From positions 248,001 through 312,000 of the forward strand of contig NZ_PDJD01000001.1 of assembly GCF_002563925.1 (NCBI RefSeq): a stretch of 64,000 bases of DNA, given 5' to 3'. The first letter of the stretch is position 1. Every line of letters begins with the position of its first letter. Made by a program: the position numbers and the translations under genes. The DNA comes from Serinibacter salmoneus. GTDB lineage: Bacteria > Actinomycetota > Actinomycetes > Actinomycetales > Beutenbergiaceae. The notes beneath the pieces are model-generated. The model had not been told where the DNA came from. It saw only the letters and a program-made list of their open reading frames with translations, and made no database searches. This document shows, piece after piece, positions 8,191 through 17,078 of this stretch.

Positions 8191-10529
8191 GCAAGGATCT
8201 CGGCGTTCTCCCGGGTCCCCGAGTGATCGCGACACGAGTCGAGATAGTCCACGAGAGCGATGACCCCCATCTCCTCGACGCAGGTCGGGGTCGCGGCGCC
8301 TACCTTCGAACTCGTGAGCCAGGACTGAATGCGCGGCGTTCGAGCAAGCCATTGGGGATGGTGGCCGAAGATTGCCTTGACGTTGCGCGCAACAGTCGCG
8401 ACCTCGTAGTTCGCGCGGCCCTCGTCGCGGCGAACTGCAAACCGATCGGCATGCACGACGACGTGATCGGCCTCGAACGGGACCCCGTCGTCTCGCCGAA
8501 GTTGCATCAGGCTCGCCTCAGCCACGAAGACGACGTCGGCCGGGATCCCGCTGGAGAGTGAGAGGCGACGCACCTTCCCGGACTCGACGAGTGCATCGAT
8601 ATCGGGTGTTGAGTCCTCCTCGGGGCGCCGCAGGAAGCTGCGCATCGGAATGATCCCGATCCGGAGGCCGCGGTCAACGAGTTCTCCCACCAGGGCGCGC
8701 GCGAACCGGTCGATATCGCGACTCCCCCTGCTGAAGTCGGCTATGACGACGACGTCACATCGATAGGGCTCTTGCGTCCGACTGGGCAGGAATCCTGCCG
8801 GCGCAATGATTCGACTCCGATCGGGGTTCATCGGCATGTAGGAATCGGCGCTCCCATCGGCCACTGCGCGATGCCATGCCCGGTAGGTTGCGCGGTACTG
8901 GAGGCGAGCCTCGCTGAAGTAGCCCAGCGAGTTGTCCTGGCTCGTCAGATTGTTGTCGCCCATCAAGGAGACCTGCAGTGGTGAGCGCGTCACGGGCTTG
9001 AGCCGCTCGTCGTCGTTGAACAGGAGTTCCAGTCGCCGCTTGTACTCCGTGTCTGCTCCCTTTCGGACCGCGTCCCAGTAGCCGAGCCTGGACATGACCG
9101 TCTCCCGGCGGAACATCATCGAGGGGAAGCTGACGTGAACGACTTGGTCCGGGGCGGTCTTCACGAGGAAGCGCATATCGTTGTCACACCGAACCCACAT
9201 CGAGATATTGGCGACATCTCCCGAACTCATGAGATGGCGAGCTTGCGTTTCAATGTGTTGTGGGTGGTGCCAGTCATCCTTGTCGGCCACGGTGACGAAC
9301 TCACCAGCCGCCTGAGCGTAGGCCATGTTGCGCACCGTGTAGGCGCCCCTGTTCGGCGTGTTGAAAGTCAGGCGAATGCGCGCATCGCGATCAGCCCACC
9401 TCTGCAGTTGCGCGCGGTAGCTCGTCGGCGCGCCGTCCTCATCCACCTCCGGCGACCCGTCGTCGACGATGATGAGCTCGATGTTGCGCCAGGACTGGGC
9501 GAGGATCGAGGCGATAGCGAGGTCAGTGGCGTCATCCGGCTCGTAGACCGGCATGAGGATGCTGACGAGTGGGCCGTCCACGACCGGAGTCGGGGTCGAC
9601 GTCGCGGTCAGGCGAAGGAACGGGTGCTCGGGGCCTGGGCGAAGGCCGATCGGCACAAGGCCCTCGGTGGCGAGGAGGCGATTCACCTCGCTGAGCCACG
9701 CCTGGTCCGTCACGGGGTGCCCGTCAGTCAAGTACGGATTGCGTCCGTTCTCACGTAGGAAGAGCTGGCTCACTTCGCGGCGACGATCGGGATACCGGGT
9801 TCTGAGCATGGCGACTCCGCGTTCGTACTCACCGCGTCGGACCAGGCCGTCCCCGTACAGGGATCGGTCGTGGCCGGTCAACTTCTGAGTGCTCCACTGA
9901 GCCTCGACGAGGGAGTAGAGCGTGGTGGCGCGGTCGATGTCCTCGGGGTCGAGGCGTTGTGCGTACAGCGTTTGGGCAAGCCCACACGCGGAGCCCGCGT
10001 GCAGGTGGAGCATGCCGAGCGTCTCCTCGACCGTGGTGCTGGTGCCCACGGACTCGAGGACGTCGCTCAGTTCGTCGAATGCCATGCCTCCCCGCGTCGT
10101 TGCCAGAGCCAGGACGTCGCGCATGTCCCGGGAGTGGGTTCGCCGGGCTTCGGTGACGAAGTCCTTGCGTGCTCGGGCGTCGCGGACGATCGCTTGGGCG
10201 AGACTGCGCTTCGCCGTGATCGGTGTGGGCGGGGGCTTCGGTGCCCGCGTGGGTGGGGCGGAGACCTTCGCAGGAACTGGCTGGCTCTGCGGCAGCCGCG
10301 CCAGGCGCGCGACTGCGTGTTGGTGCCGGCGCGTCGCACGCTCATTTGCGCGTACCGAGGTGATGGCGAGGAATCCGGTGAGGAGCAGAAGACAGATGAA
10401 TCCAGTGTAGCCCGCCAGGACGATGTGCCCTAGGCCCAGGAGGAGTGCGACTGTGAGCGAGGCTATCGCAACCAGTGCAATAATTGCACGTACTCTGACC
10501 TTGCTTTGGAACAGTAGGCGAATGTTCAC
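8187..10529 (-). CDS. Membrane-anchored GT2 family glycosyltransferase
   Basis: 780 aa from GTG 10529, chosen because GGAG lies 7 nt upstream; an in-frame GTG at 10562 has no such site. Two hydrophobic segments near residues 10-55 anchor the N-terminus, then a basic Pro-rich linker and a helical region follow. The GT-A catalytic domain begins near residue 315: PLVSILMPVYEP, IIVDDGSPEVDEDG, and VADKDDWHHPQH with the DxD-like metal site. The C-terminal ~170 aa resemble a second, GT-B-like unit of unknown role. It is between the GT-B transferase (36-nt gap) and the hydrolase-like gene (4-nt overlap), clearly one operon. Confidence 0.85.
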   Translation of the reverse strand: MNIRLLFQSKVRVRAIIALVAIASLTVALLLGLGHIVLAGYTGFICLLLLTGFLAITSVRANERATRRHQHAVARLARLPQSQPVPAKVSAPPTRAPKPPPTPITAKRSLAQAIVRDARARKDFVTEARRTHSRDMRDVLALATTRGGMAFDELSDVLESVGTSTTVEETLGMLHLHAGSACGLAQTLYAQRLDPEDIDRATTLYSLVEAQWSTQKLTGHDRSLYGDGLVRRGEYERGVAMLRTRYPDRRREVSQLFLRENGRNPYLTDGHPVTDQAWLSEVNRLLATEGLVPIGLRPGPEHPFLRLTATSTPTPVVDGPLVSILMPVYEPDDATDLAIASILAQSWRNIELIIVDDGSPEVDEDGAPTSYRAQLQRWADRDARIRLTFNTPNRGAYTVRNMAYAQAAGEFVTVADKDDWHHPQHIETQARHLMSSGDVANISMWVRCDNDMRFLVKTAPDQVVHVSFPSMMFRRETVMSRLGYWDAVRKGADTEYKRRLELLFNDDERLKPVTRSPLQVSLMGDNNLTSQDNSLGYFSEARLQYRATYRAWHRAVADGSADSYMPMNPDRSRIIAPAGFLPSRTQEPYRCDVVVIADFSRGSRDIDRFARALVGELVDRGLRIGIIPMRSFLRRPEEDSTPDIDALVESGKVRRLSLSSGIPADVVFVAEASLMQLRRDDGVPFEADHVVVHADRFAVRRDEGRANYEVATVARNVKAIFGHHPQWLARTPRIQSWLTSSKVGAATPTCVEEMGVIALVDYLDSCRDHSGTRENAEILA

Positions 10530-10565
10530 TCTTCGTCTCCAGTGGTGGGTTCGTTCACGCACAGA

Positions 10566-12149
10566 TCAGCCCGAGGTGCTGAGGTGTCCATGTGCTGCCG
10601 TCTCATCGGGTCGATCCTTGCTCGCGCTGGTGGTGTGTGAGGCCCAAAGAGACTCCGTGGGGCCCCGTGGTGGTCCGACCCGACGCTGTGCACTCGCGAT
10701 GCGCAGAATGGTGTGTGCGGCTGCCTGGGCTCCGTCCCAGGCCTCCAGCCTCGCGAGCCTTTCCCCGAGGGTCTGCCGGTTCGTGGGGGAGGAGAGTGTC
10801 AAGATCGCGCGGTGAAGATCCGTGACGCTTTCCACACAGAAACCTAGATTCGTCTCACGCGCCTTGCGGGCCCTCATTGCCTGGTCGTCTGTCTGGCTCG
10901 CGGTGTTCGGGACGAATGCCGACGGCAGGCGCGTGGCCAACGCCTCATGGACGGAATTGTATCCGGCCGCCAAGACGGCGAAGTCGAACGCGGCTGCCAG
11001 GTGCGAGATGGGATACCGATTCCGCAGGACCCTGACGTTCGGGCCTGCATTCGGTGCGCTCAGGGAGACGGATGATTCGAGCACGACGGGTGTGTACTCG
11101 GTCTCTCGCAGGATCATGTCGACGGCAAGCTCGGCCGCAGATCGTCCGTCCACCTCCGAACGTCCGCACTGGACGAGGGCGTACTGGCCAGCGGGAGGCA
11201 AGCCGAGCTCTGCGAGAGCGCGGCCTCTCTCGTCCTGCGCGAACGACTCCATGATGGTGATCGGTGAGACATGGGTGATCGTGGGCGCCTGAGCCTGATC
11301 CTTGTCCGTCTCGAAGAACTCGAGTGGCACGAGGACGTGGTCTGCCGCAAGGTGGGGCGAGTCGTACTGTGTTCGGTCCGTGTCTGCTTTCCAGGTGCCC
11401 CGGCGAAGCCAGACGAGCGGGATGCCCCTGCGGCGGCATGCCTGTGTGACGCCCCTGTAGACCACGGGTCCGTCGAATACCACGACGTCAGGGAACTGAC
11501 TCGTCAGCGTTCGATCGAGGTGGGTCGCGAAAGCACGGTTCCACGCCTCACGTGACAACGGTGAGCTGCCATGACTCGGAAAGTGCTCGATCGGTACGCC
11601 GAGTCCACGAGCGGCGGAATATGCCGTGGAGAGAGTAAGGATAGCGGGGTCGATGATGCCGGCCCCGGCGCGAGAGATCGCAATGCAACGAGAGAGGTGC
11701 CCCATTCCGTGGCCGTTCGAGGTGACGAAGAGTGCTCGGGGTGCTGCCTCGTGGTGGAGTGCTGAGTCGAGATCCGGTGATGCAGGGGCCGCGGCCGGCG
11801 GGTGGAGGATCTCGACGTCCCCGCGAATGGTCTCTGTCATGGACTCGATGTGTGCGAGCCTCGTGGTGTGTGCGTACTCGTGGCGGGACTGCCTGGCACG
11901 CATGGTGTGGATCTGCTCGTTGAGGAGCCGAGTGTGCTGCTGCAGCATCCTCGCAACCGATCGCTGTGCGCTCACGATGGCGAGCGCGAGGGCCGCGAGT
12001 ATGACGGCGATACCAGTGGCGACCAGGAGAATCGTCGCCACCTCAGCCCCCTCGTTCGTGGTGGACGCGAGGGCAAGGCCGGCGATGAGGAAGAGGCCGG
12101 AGAGAGCGAGAAGCAGGAGCGGCACGATGTGCCGACGCGCGCGCGTCAT
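10566..12149 (-). CDS. Membrane-anchored GT-B glycosyltransferase (MurG/GT28-like)
   Basis: 527 aa. Two hydrophobic segments (about residues 8-28 and 38-60) are followed by a short coiled coil. The GT-B domain opens with VTSNGHGMGHLSRCIAISRA, like the Gly-rich N-terminal loop of MurG-type enzymes that faces the lipid acceptor. The C-terminal donor-binding region is AVLAAGYNSVHEALATRLPS. It probably adds a sugar to the growing polymer at the cytoplasmic membrane face. ATG 12149 overlaps the wecC stop as ATGA and has GAGG 9 nt upstream; ATG 12155 is also possible. The layout (membrane hairpin plus GT domain) parallels the GT2 protein downstream. Confidence 0.8.
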   Translation of the reverse strand: MTRARRHIVPLLLLALSGLFLIAGLALASTTNEGAEVATILLVATGIAVILAALALAIVSAQRSVARMLQQHTRLLNEQIHTMRARQSRHEYAHTTRLAHIESMTETIRGDVEILHPPAAAPASPDLDSALHHEAAPRALFVTSNGHGMGHLSRCIAISRAGAGIIDPAILTLSTAYSAARGLGVPIEHFPSHGSSPLSREAWNRAFATHLDRTLTSQFPDVVVFDGPVVYRGVTQACRRRGIPLVWLRRGTWKADTDRTQYDSPHLAADHVLVPLEFFETDKDQAQAPTITHVSPITIMESFAQDERGRALAELGLPPAGQYALVQCGRSEVDGRSAAELAVDMILRETEYTPVVLESSVSLSAPNAGPNVRVLRNRYPISHLAAAFDFAVLAAGYNSVHEALATRLPSAFVPNTASQTDDQAMRARKARETNLGFCVESVTDLHRAILTLSSPTNRQTLGERLARLEAWDGAQAAAHTILRIASAQRRVGPPRGPTESLWASHTTSASKDRPDETAAHGHLSTSG

Positions 12150-13408
12150 CGCCATATGCCTCGGGTATCGATGAGCGCTGCGCCGTTGAGCCTGAGGTCC
12201 GTGACGTCGAGGTCCCGAAACTGAGCGTGGTCGACCAGGAGCAGGATGAGATCGGCGTCCTCGGTCGCCTCGAGCAGCTGGCTGAGCTCGACGTTGGCGG
12301 TCGATGCCAGGTCGCTCGGAAGGGTGCTGATGTGTGGTTCTACGACTCGGATGTGTGCGGTTGGAACGAGGTGTGAGAGCCTCTTGACGATCTCGCGGGC
12401 GGGAGATTCTCGGAGGTCGTCGATGTCGGCTTTGAAGGACAGTCCGAGCGCGGCGATCCGGGGAGCGGCCCGGTCGCCCAGTGTGTCGAGCACGGTGCGA
12501 ACGATGGCCTCTGGGCGGCTGTCATTGACCCGGCGAGCCGTCTGAATGAGCGGGGATTGCGCCGGGGCGGCAGAGGCGATGAACCAGGGATCAACGGCGA
12601 TGCAATGGCCGCCGACTCCGGGTCCGGGGTTGAGGATGCTCACCCTGGGGTGGAGGTTGGCGATGGAGATCAGTTCCCAGGGATCGACACCGAGGTGCTC
12701 GGCTACGTTGGCAATCTCGTTGGCGAACGCGAGGTTGACGTCGCGGTAGGCATTCTCGGTGAGTTTTGAGAGTTCTGCGGTCAAGGCGTCGGTGACGACG
12801 ACCCGTCCCTTGCAGAACCGCTGGTAGAGGTCCTTGGCGTGGCCGGCGGCCTCGGGTGTCAGGCCGCCGACGACGCGGTCATTGGTCACCAACTCAACCA
12901 TCACTCGCCCAGGGAGCACCCGTTCTGGGCAGTGCGCGATATGAATGAGACCAGTCCCCGCACTCGGTGTGAGGGAGAGGTCGGGCCGGGCGGCGAGGAT
13001 CCGATTGGCGAGTCGCTCAGTGGTCCCTGGCGGGGAGGTGGACTCGAGGATGACCAGGTTCCCGTCCTTGAGATGTGGAGTGATCGAGTCCGTCGCGGCG
13101 TCCACAAAGCTCAGGTCCGGCTGGTGGTTCTCGCCGAAGGGGGTCGGCACGGCAAGAACGTAGATGGTGACGTCGGGTACTTCTCGTTGTGCCGTGAGCC
13201 GACCTTGGGACACGGCGCCCGCGACGGCGATCTCGAGGTCGGGTTCAACGAAAGGAACGGTTCCGCTGCTGACGGCCTCGACTGTGTCGTGGTTCGTGTC
13301 GACTCCGACGACGTCGATTCCATTGGTGGCGAGGACGGCGGCGGTCGGTAGACCGATGTAGCCGAGCCCGAGTACGGCAACAGTTGGACACTCGTTCACT
13401 GTGCTCAC
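12146..13408 (-). CDS. wecC: Nucleotide-sugar dehydrogenase, UDP-N-acetyl-D-mannosamine dehydrogenase type
   Basis: 420 aa. The Rossmann motif VAVLGLGYIGLPTAAVLA is near the N-terminus. VILESTSPPGTTE matches the WecC/TviB branch rather than Ugd. HIAHCPERVLPG and the catalytic-Cys loop GPGVGGHCIAVDPWF (Cys about residue 260) are present, with a C-terminal UDP-binding domain (LGLSFKADIDDLRESPA). With WecB in the same locus it would convert UDP-GlcNAc to UDP-ManNAcA. It starts 13 nt after the ABC ATPase gene. A TATTGT box 7 nt before an in-frame GTG at 13399 hints at an internal leaderless start as an alternative. Confidence 0.88.
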   Translation of the reverse strand: MSTVNECPTVAVLGLGYIGLPTAAVLATNGIDVVGVDTNHDTVEAVSSGTVPFVEPDLEIAVAGAVSQGRLTAQREVPDVTIYVLAVPTPFGENHQPDLSFVDAATDSITPHLKDGNLVILESTSPPGTTERLANRILAARPDLSLTPSAGTGLIHIAHCPERVLPGRVMVELVTNDRVVGGLTPEAAGHAKDLYQRFCKGRVVVTDALTAELSKLTENAYRDVNLAFANEIANVAEHLGVDPWELISIANLHPRVSILNPGPGVGGHCIAVDPWFIASAAPAQSPLIQTARRVNDSRPEAIVRTVLDTLGDRAAPRIAALGLSFKADIDDLRESPAREIVKRLSHLVPTAHIRVVEPHISTLPSDLASTANVELSQLLEATEDADLILLLVDHAQFRDLDVTDLRLNGAALIDTRGIWR

Positions 13409-13421
13409 AATACTGTTCGCC

Positions 13422-14378
13422 TTACTTCCTTCTCATCCGACGGGTGCCGATTGCATGCCTTGGAGCGTTCGTGGTGCCGGGCTGCTGAATATCGACCACT
13501 GTGTCCACGCCCTCGCGTATGGCGTCCTCGAGTAGCGAGGCCGCCCGCGTCGTCTCGTCCTTCGCGAGGTTCCATGCCCACCAGCGGTACTTCTGCGCCA
13601 CGTCGTAGGCGGGGCCATCCATGACGACGCGGCCCTGGTGCAGCCAGATCGCGCGGCTGCAGGTCTCCTCCACGGTCTTGGCGGCGTGGGAGACCAGGAA
13701 GACGCAGCCGGCATTCTCCCGGAGTTGCTGCATGCGCTCCTCGCTGCGTTCCTTGAACGCGGCGTCACCCGTTGCCAGCGCCTCGTCGATGAGCAGGACC
13801 TCGGGCTTGGAGGCCGCCGCGATGGCGAACTTCAGGCGGGCCGCCATCCCGGAGGAGTACGTCTTCATCGGGTGGTGCACGGCCTTGCCGATGCCGGATA
13901 CCTCCACCACGTCCTCGATCGCGTCGGCCACCTGCTCCGGGGTCATTCCCATGGCGAGGCATCCCAGGCGGATGTTCTCCCGGCCCGAGAGATCGGGCAC
14001 CATGGCCGCATTCACGCCCAGCAGCACCGGCATGGACTTCGCCATCACGAAGCCGCGGGCAGGGCGTTCCAGGCCGGCGACGATGCGTAGCAGGGTGGAC
14101 TTCCCGGAACCGTTGAGACCCACGATCCCGATCGCATCACCCGCGCGTGCCACGAGGGAGACGCCCTTCAGCGCCCGTACAGTGGCCATCGGCTGTTGGC
14201 CCAGCAGTCGATTGCGGATCCGCTGACCGCGGGTCTGCGCGGCGCGATCGGCGCTGTCGCTCGAGGGGGTCTGGTACCGCACGTGCACATCGGAGACCGC
14301 GACCTGCACCTGGGGCGCCTCGTCTTGCTCGATGCCGAGGTCGGGGATCGCTGGAGTGCGGTCGCTACGCCGAGCCAT
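13422..14378 (-). CDS. Polysaccharide ABC exporter, ATP-binding subunit (Wzt/TagH-like)
   Basis: 318 aa from ATG 14378, overlapping the permease gene by 14 nt. About 45 N-terminal residues precede the ATPase core. Walker A is GLNGSGKST, with MPVLLGVNAAMVPDLSGREN typical of Wzt/TagH, a degenerate signature YSSGMAARLKFA, and Walker B VLLIDEALATGD. It energises export of a lipid-linked polysaccharide with the permease encoded just upstream. There is no C-terminal carbohydrate-binding domain, unlike some Wzt proteins, so export need not depend on recognition of a terminal modification. Confidence 0.9.
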   Translation of the reverse strand: MARRSDRTPAIPDLGIEQDEAPQVQVAVSDVHVRYQTPSSDSADRAAQTRGQRIRNRLLGQQPMATVRALKGVSLVARAGDAIGIVGLNGSGKSTLLRIVAGLERPARGFVMAKSMPVLLGVNAAMVPDLSGRENIRLGCLAMGMTPEQVADAIEDVVEVSGIGKAVHHPMKTYSSGMAARLKFAIAAASKPEVLLIDEALATGDAAFKERSEERMQQLRENAGCVFLVSHAAKTVEETCSRAIWLHQGRVVMDGPAYDVAQKYRWWAWNLAKDETTRAASLLEDAIREGVDTVVDIQQPGTTNAPRHAIGTRRMRRK

Positions 14379-15345
14379 AGGACTCCTCCCCGAGCCAGAA
14401 GAACACCATGCCGCCCACGAGCAGCACACCCGACCACGCTCCGAGCAGCGCCCAGGACGTCCACTGCGGTGTGATCCCGTACAGCAGGCAGTCCCGTGTC
14501 ATGTCCAACACGATGTACATGGGGTTGACCTGCATGATCGCCTGCACGGTCGGCAGGTTCGAGAAGCGGTCGAGAGAGAAGAACACGGCCGAGCCGTACA
14601 GCCAGAACCGGGTGCCGATGCCGATCAGCTGGGTGAAGTCCGGTACTCGTGCGACGATCCGCGCGGCGATCAGCGCGAGTCCCGTGGCCATGGCCAGCTG
14701 GAGAGCAAGAACCCCGGGGACCAGGAGCCAACGCCAGGTGAGGTGTGGCGTGATCGGGGCACCGTCAGGATTGATCACCGGCATCAGGTACGGAAGCACG
14801 AGGATGATCACGATCAGGGTGACCAGGACCGGAATGAAGGAGAGGACCTCCCGCACGATGCTCGCGATCGGCAGGGACGCCCGAGGAAAGGCGAACGAGC
14901 GGATCAGGGTCCGGCTGGCGCTGATCGACCTGGCTGCGGTGTTGAGCGCACGCACCGTGAACTGGAACAGGAACACCCCGATGAGCAGGTAGCCCACGAA
15001 GTTGTCGATCCCGCGGCTCGCGCCCAGGAGCATGCCGAACACCATGAAGTACACCGCGCCGTCCAACAGGGGACGCAGCACCAGCCACACCTTCCCCAGC
15101 ACGTTCGCGCGGCTCCCGGCCTCCACCCGCGCGCGGGAGTCGGCCATGATGAAGTGCCGGCGCTGCCACAGCCGGCCCAGGTACTCCCCGAGCGGGGGCC
15201 GGGAGAGCACGGGGCTCAGGTGGCTCGCATCCACCTGGACGTACTGCTGCGGGCGGAGCGAGCCGCGGCGCGCGTAGACGGTGCCGAACCCGACGGCGTC
15301 GGGGGTGGCGGGTGTGGGGACCGCGGGGGCGTCCTGAGTGGTCAC
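14365..15345 (-). CDS. Polysaccharide ABC exporter, permease subunit (Wzm/TagG-like)
   Basis: 326-aa ABC-2 family integral membrane protein. After about 80 cytoplasmic residues (including RPPLGEYLGRLWQRRHFIMA, where the amphipathic interface helix is expected), about six hydrophobic segments follow. Recognisable pieces are VYFMVFGMLLG, VGYLLIGVFLFQF and the late VNPMYIVLDMTRDCLLYG. It starts with GTG 15345 overlapping the preceding glycosyltransferase stop as GTGA, so translation is coupled. Pairs with the ATPase encoded downstream to flip the completed polymer outward. Confidence 0.9.
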   Translation of the reverse strand: MTTQDAPAVPTPATPDAVGFGTVYARRGSLRPQQYVQVDASHLSPVLSRPPLGEYLGRLWQRRHFIMADSRARVEAGSRANVLGKVWLVLRPLLDGAVYFMVFGMLLGASRGIDNFVGYLLIGVFLFQFTVRALNTAARSISASRTLIRSFAFPRASLPIASIVREVLSFIPVLVTLIVIILVLPYLMPVINPDGAPITPHLTWRWLLVPGVLALQLAMATGLALIAARIVARVPDFTQLIGIGTRFWLYGSAVFFSLDRFSNLPTVQAIMQVNPMYIVLDMTRDCLLYGITPQWTSWALLGAWSGVLLVGGMVFFWLGEESYGSA

Positions 15346-17078
15346 GCGGACACGACCTCCTCATACATCGCGCGATAGCGGCGACCGAGGGAGTTCCAGG
15401 TGCGCTGCGCGGCCTCGGCTCGGCCCGCGGCAGCGAGCTCATCGCGGGCGTCCTGGTTGCGCGCGAGGCGCAGAATCGCCTGCGCCACCGACTCGGGAGA
15501 CTCCGCCTGGCTGAACAGCGCGGCGCCGCCGGTCACCTCGCGCAGTGCGGGCAGGTCCGATGCGATCACCGGGCGACCCAGCGCCATCGCGGTCACCGGC
15601 TTCAGCGGCGTCACCGACCGCGTCACCGCTGAGTCCACGCGCGGCACCGCGAACGCGTCCAGTGCCAGGTACCACCGTTCGGCCTGCGCTGTCGTCACCC
15701 GTCCCGGCATGATCACCGACTCCCCCAGACCCAGATCCTCGCTCAACCGCCCTAGCCCCGGTGCGCTCACGCCGTCGCCCACCAGCGCCGCCCGCACATC
15801 CACACCCTCGGCGCGAGCCAGCGCCACCGCGCGCAGCAGCGTGTCCAGACCCTCGTACGCCACCAGACTGCTCACGGTACCGACCCAGAACCCCTCCCCG
15901 GGAAGACCTAGGGCCCACCGGGCCGCAGCGGGGGCCTCGCGCACCTCCAGCAGGCGCCCGTCCACGCCGTTGGGCACCACCCGGGTGCGATCGCGCGGCA
16001 CGCCCCGCGCCACCAGGTCCTCGCGCAACACCTCACTGAGGGTGACCACCCGATCCGCCGAGCACGCCACCTCCAGCTCGCGGGCGCGCAGCAGTGCGTG
16101 CTTCTCGCTCGCGGCCGCGGCCTCGCGCAGGTGCGGCGGGAAGGAGGCCACCCAGGTGTCCTCCAGCACCCCTCGCGCCTCGTACACCCACGGCACCCCC
16201 AGCTCTCGCGCCAGCGCGCGGGTCACCAGGGCGTTGGTGTAGTTCGTGGTGGTGTGCAGCACGGTGGGCCGGTACCGCCGGGCGAGCGGGCGCAACTCCT
16301 CCAGCTGCTGCTGCAACCGGGCCCCGGGGGTGCGCGCCGAGCGCCACGGCACCAGGCGGGAGTAACCCACGCCGTCGACCACGTCGCGGTGACGTGCGAA
16401 CGCCTTCCCCACGGTGATCGGGTACCCCACCCGGGTGACCGCCTCCACCGCCACTCCCGCCTCCCGCTGCGCGAGCAGCACCTGGTGGCTGCGCACCGCG
16501 TACCCGGAGGGGGTGTGCGGGAAGGAGTTCGTCAGCACGTGCAGCGCCCGGGGTGGGGATGCCGCAGTGCCGGCAGTGCCCGCGGTGCTGGCTGCGCTCA
16601 AGGCAGCGGCGGGCAGGGTGCGCAGGTCGTGGCCGGGCGTCATCGCGCAGCGCTCCGAGGCGAACCGCGCCGCCAGGGGGGTGCCGCGCGCGAGCTCGAC
16701 CGCGCGGCTGACCTCCCCGCGTCGCAGTGCCGCTCGCGCCGCCGTGGCGCGGGAACCGGCGAGATGCGCCCCGGGCACGTCCAGCAGCACCCCGATCTCG
16801 GCCAGCACCGGGTGGCTGCCCGGGCGAGCCCCGGTCAGGACGGCGCTCAGGAGTTCCCGGGCCTCGCCGTCGTGCCCCCCGAGCCACGCGCCCACCGCCC
16901 GCCGCTGCGGGGAGGGGGCACCGGCCAGGAGCAGGCGTACGACGCCGTGGCGCACCCGGGTGGGCAGGCGGCGGGCCGCCTGCACCAGGAGCAGGCTCGG
17001 ATCCTCGGCGGCCATCCCGGCCGCCGTGCTGACTCCCAGAACCAGGTTGCGCGCCAGCTCTCGCGGGCGTGGCGTCAT
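15342..17078 (-). CDS. GT4 family glycosyltransferase with N-terminal helical extension
   Basis: 578 aa from ATG 17078, coupled to the upstream GT4 gene by an ATGA overlap. About 190 N-terminal residues are Ala/Leu/Arg-rich and helical, with no recognised domain. The GT-B part then starts with RALHVLTNSFPHTPSGYAVRSHQ and continues through TTTNYTNALVTRAL, VVPNGVDGRLLEV and VTAMALGRPVIASDLPALREV, the donor-binding end typical of GT4. The role is sugar transfer in the surface polysaccharide; linkage unknown. The frame stays open upstream to 18368, but that part is antisense-phase to the neighbouring real gene. Confidence 0.87.
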   Translation of the reverse strand: MTPRPRELARNLVLGVSTAAGMAAEDPSLLLVQAARRLPTRVRHGVVRLLLAGAPSPQRRAVGAWLGGHDGEARELLSAVLTGARPGSHPVLAEIGVLLDVPGAHLAGSRATAARAALRRGEVSRAVELARGTPLAARFASERCAMTPGHDLRTLPAAALSAASTAGTAGTAASPPRALHVLTNSFPHTPSGYAVRSHQVLLAQREAGVAVEAVTRVGYPITVGKAFARHRDVVDGVGYSRLVPWRSARTPGARLQQQLEELRPLARRYRPTVLHTTTNYTNALVTRALARELGVPWVYEARGVLEDTWVASFPPHLREAAAASEKHALLRARELEVACSADRVVTLSEVLREDLVARGVPRDRTRVVPNGVDGRLLEVREAPAAARWALGLPGEGFWVGTVSSLVAYEGLDTLLRAVALARAEGVDVRAALVGDGVSAPGLGRLSEDLGLGESVIMPGRVTTAQAERWYLALDAFAVPRVDSAVTRSVTPLKPVTAMALGRPVIASDLPALREVTGGAALFSQAESPESVAQAILRLARNQDARDELAAAGRAEAAQRTWNSLGRRYRAMYEEVVSA

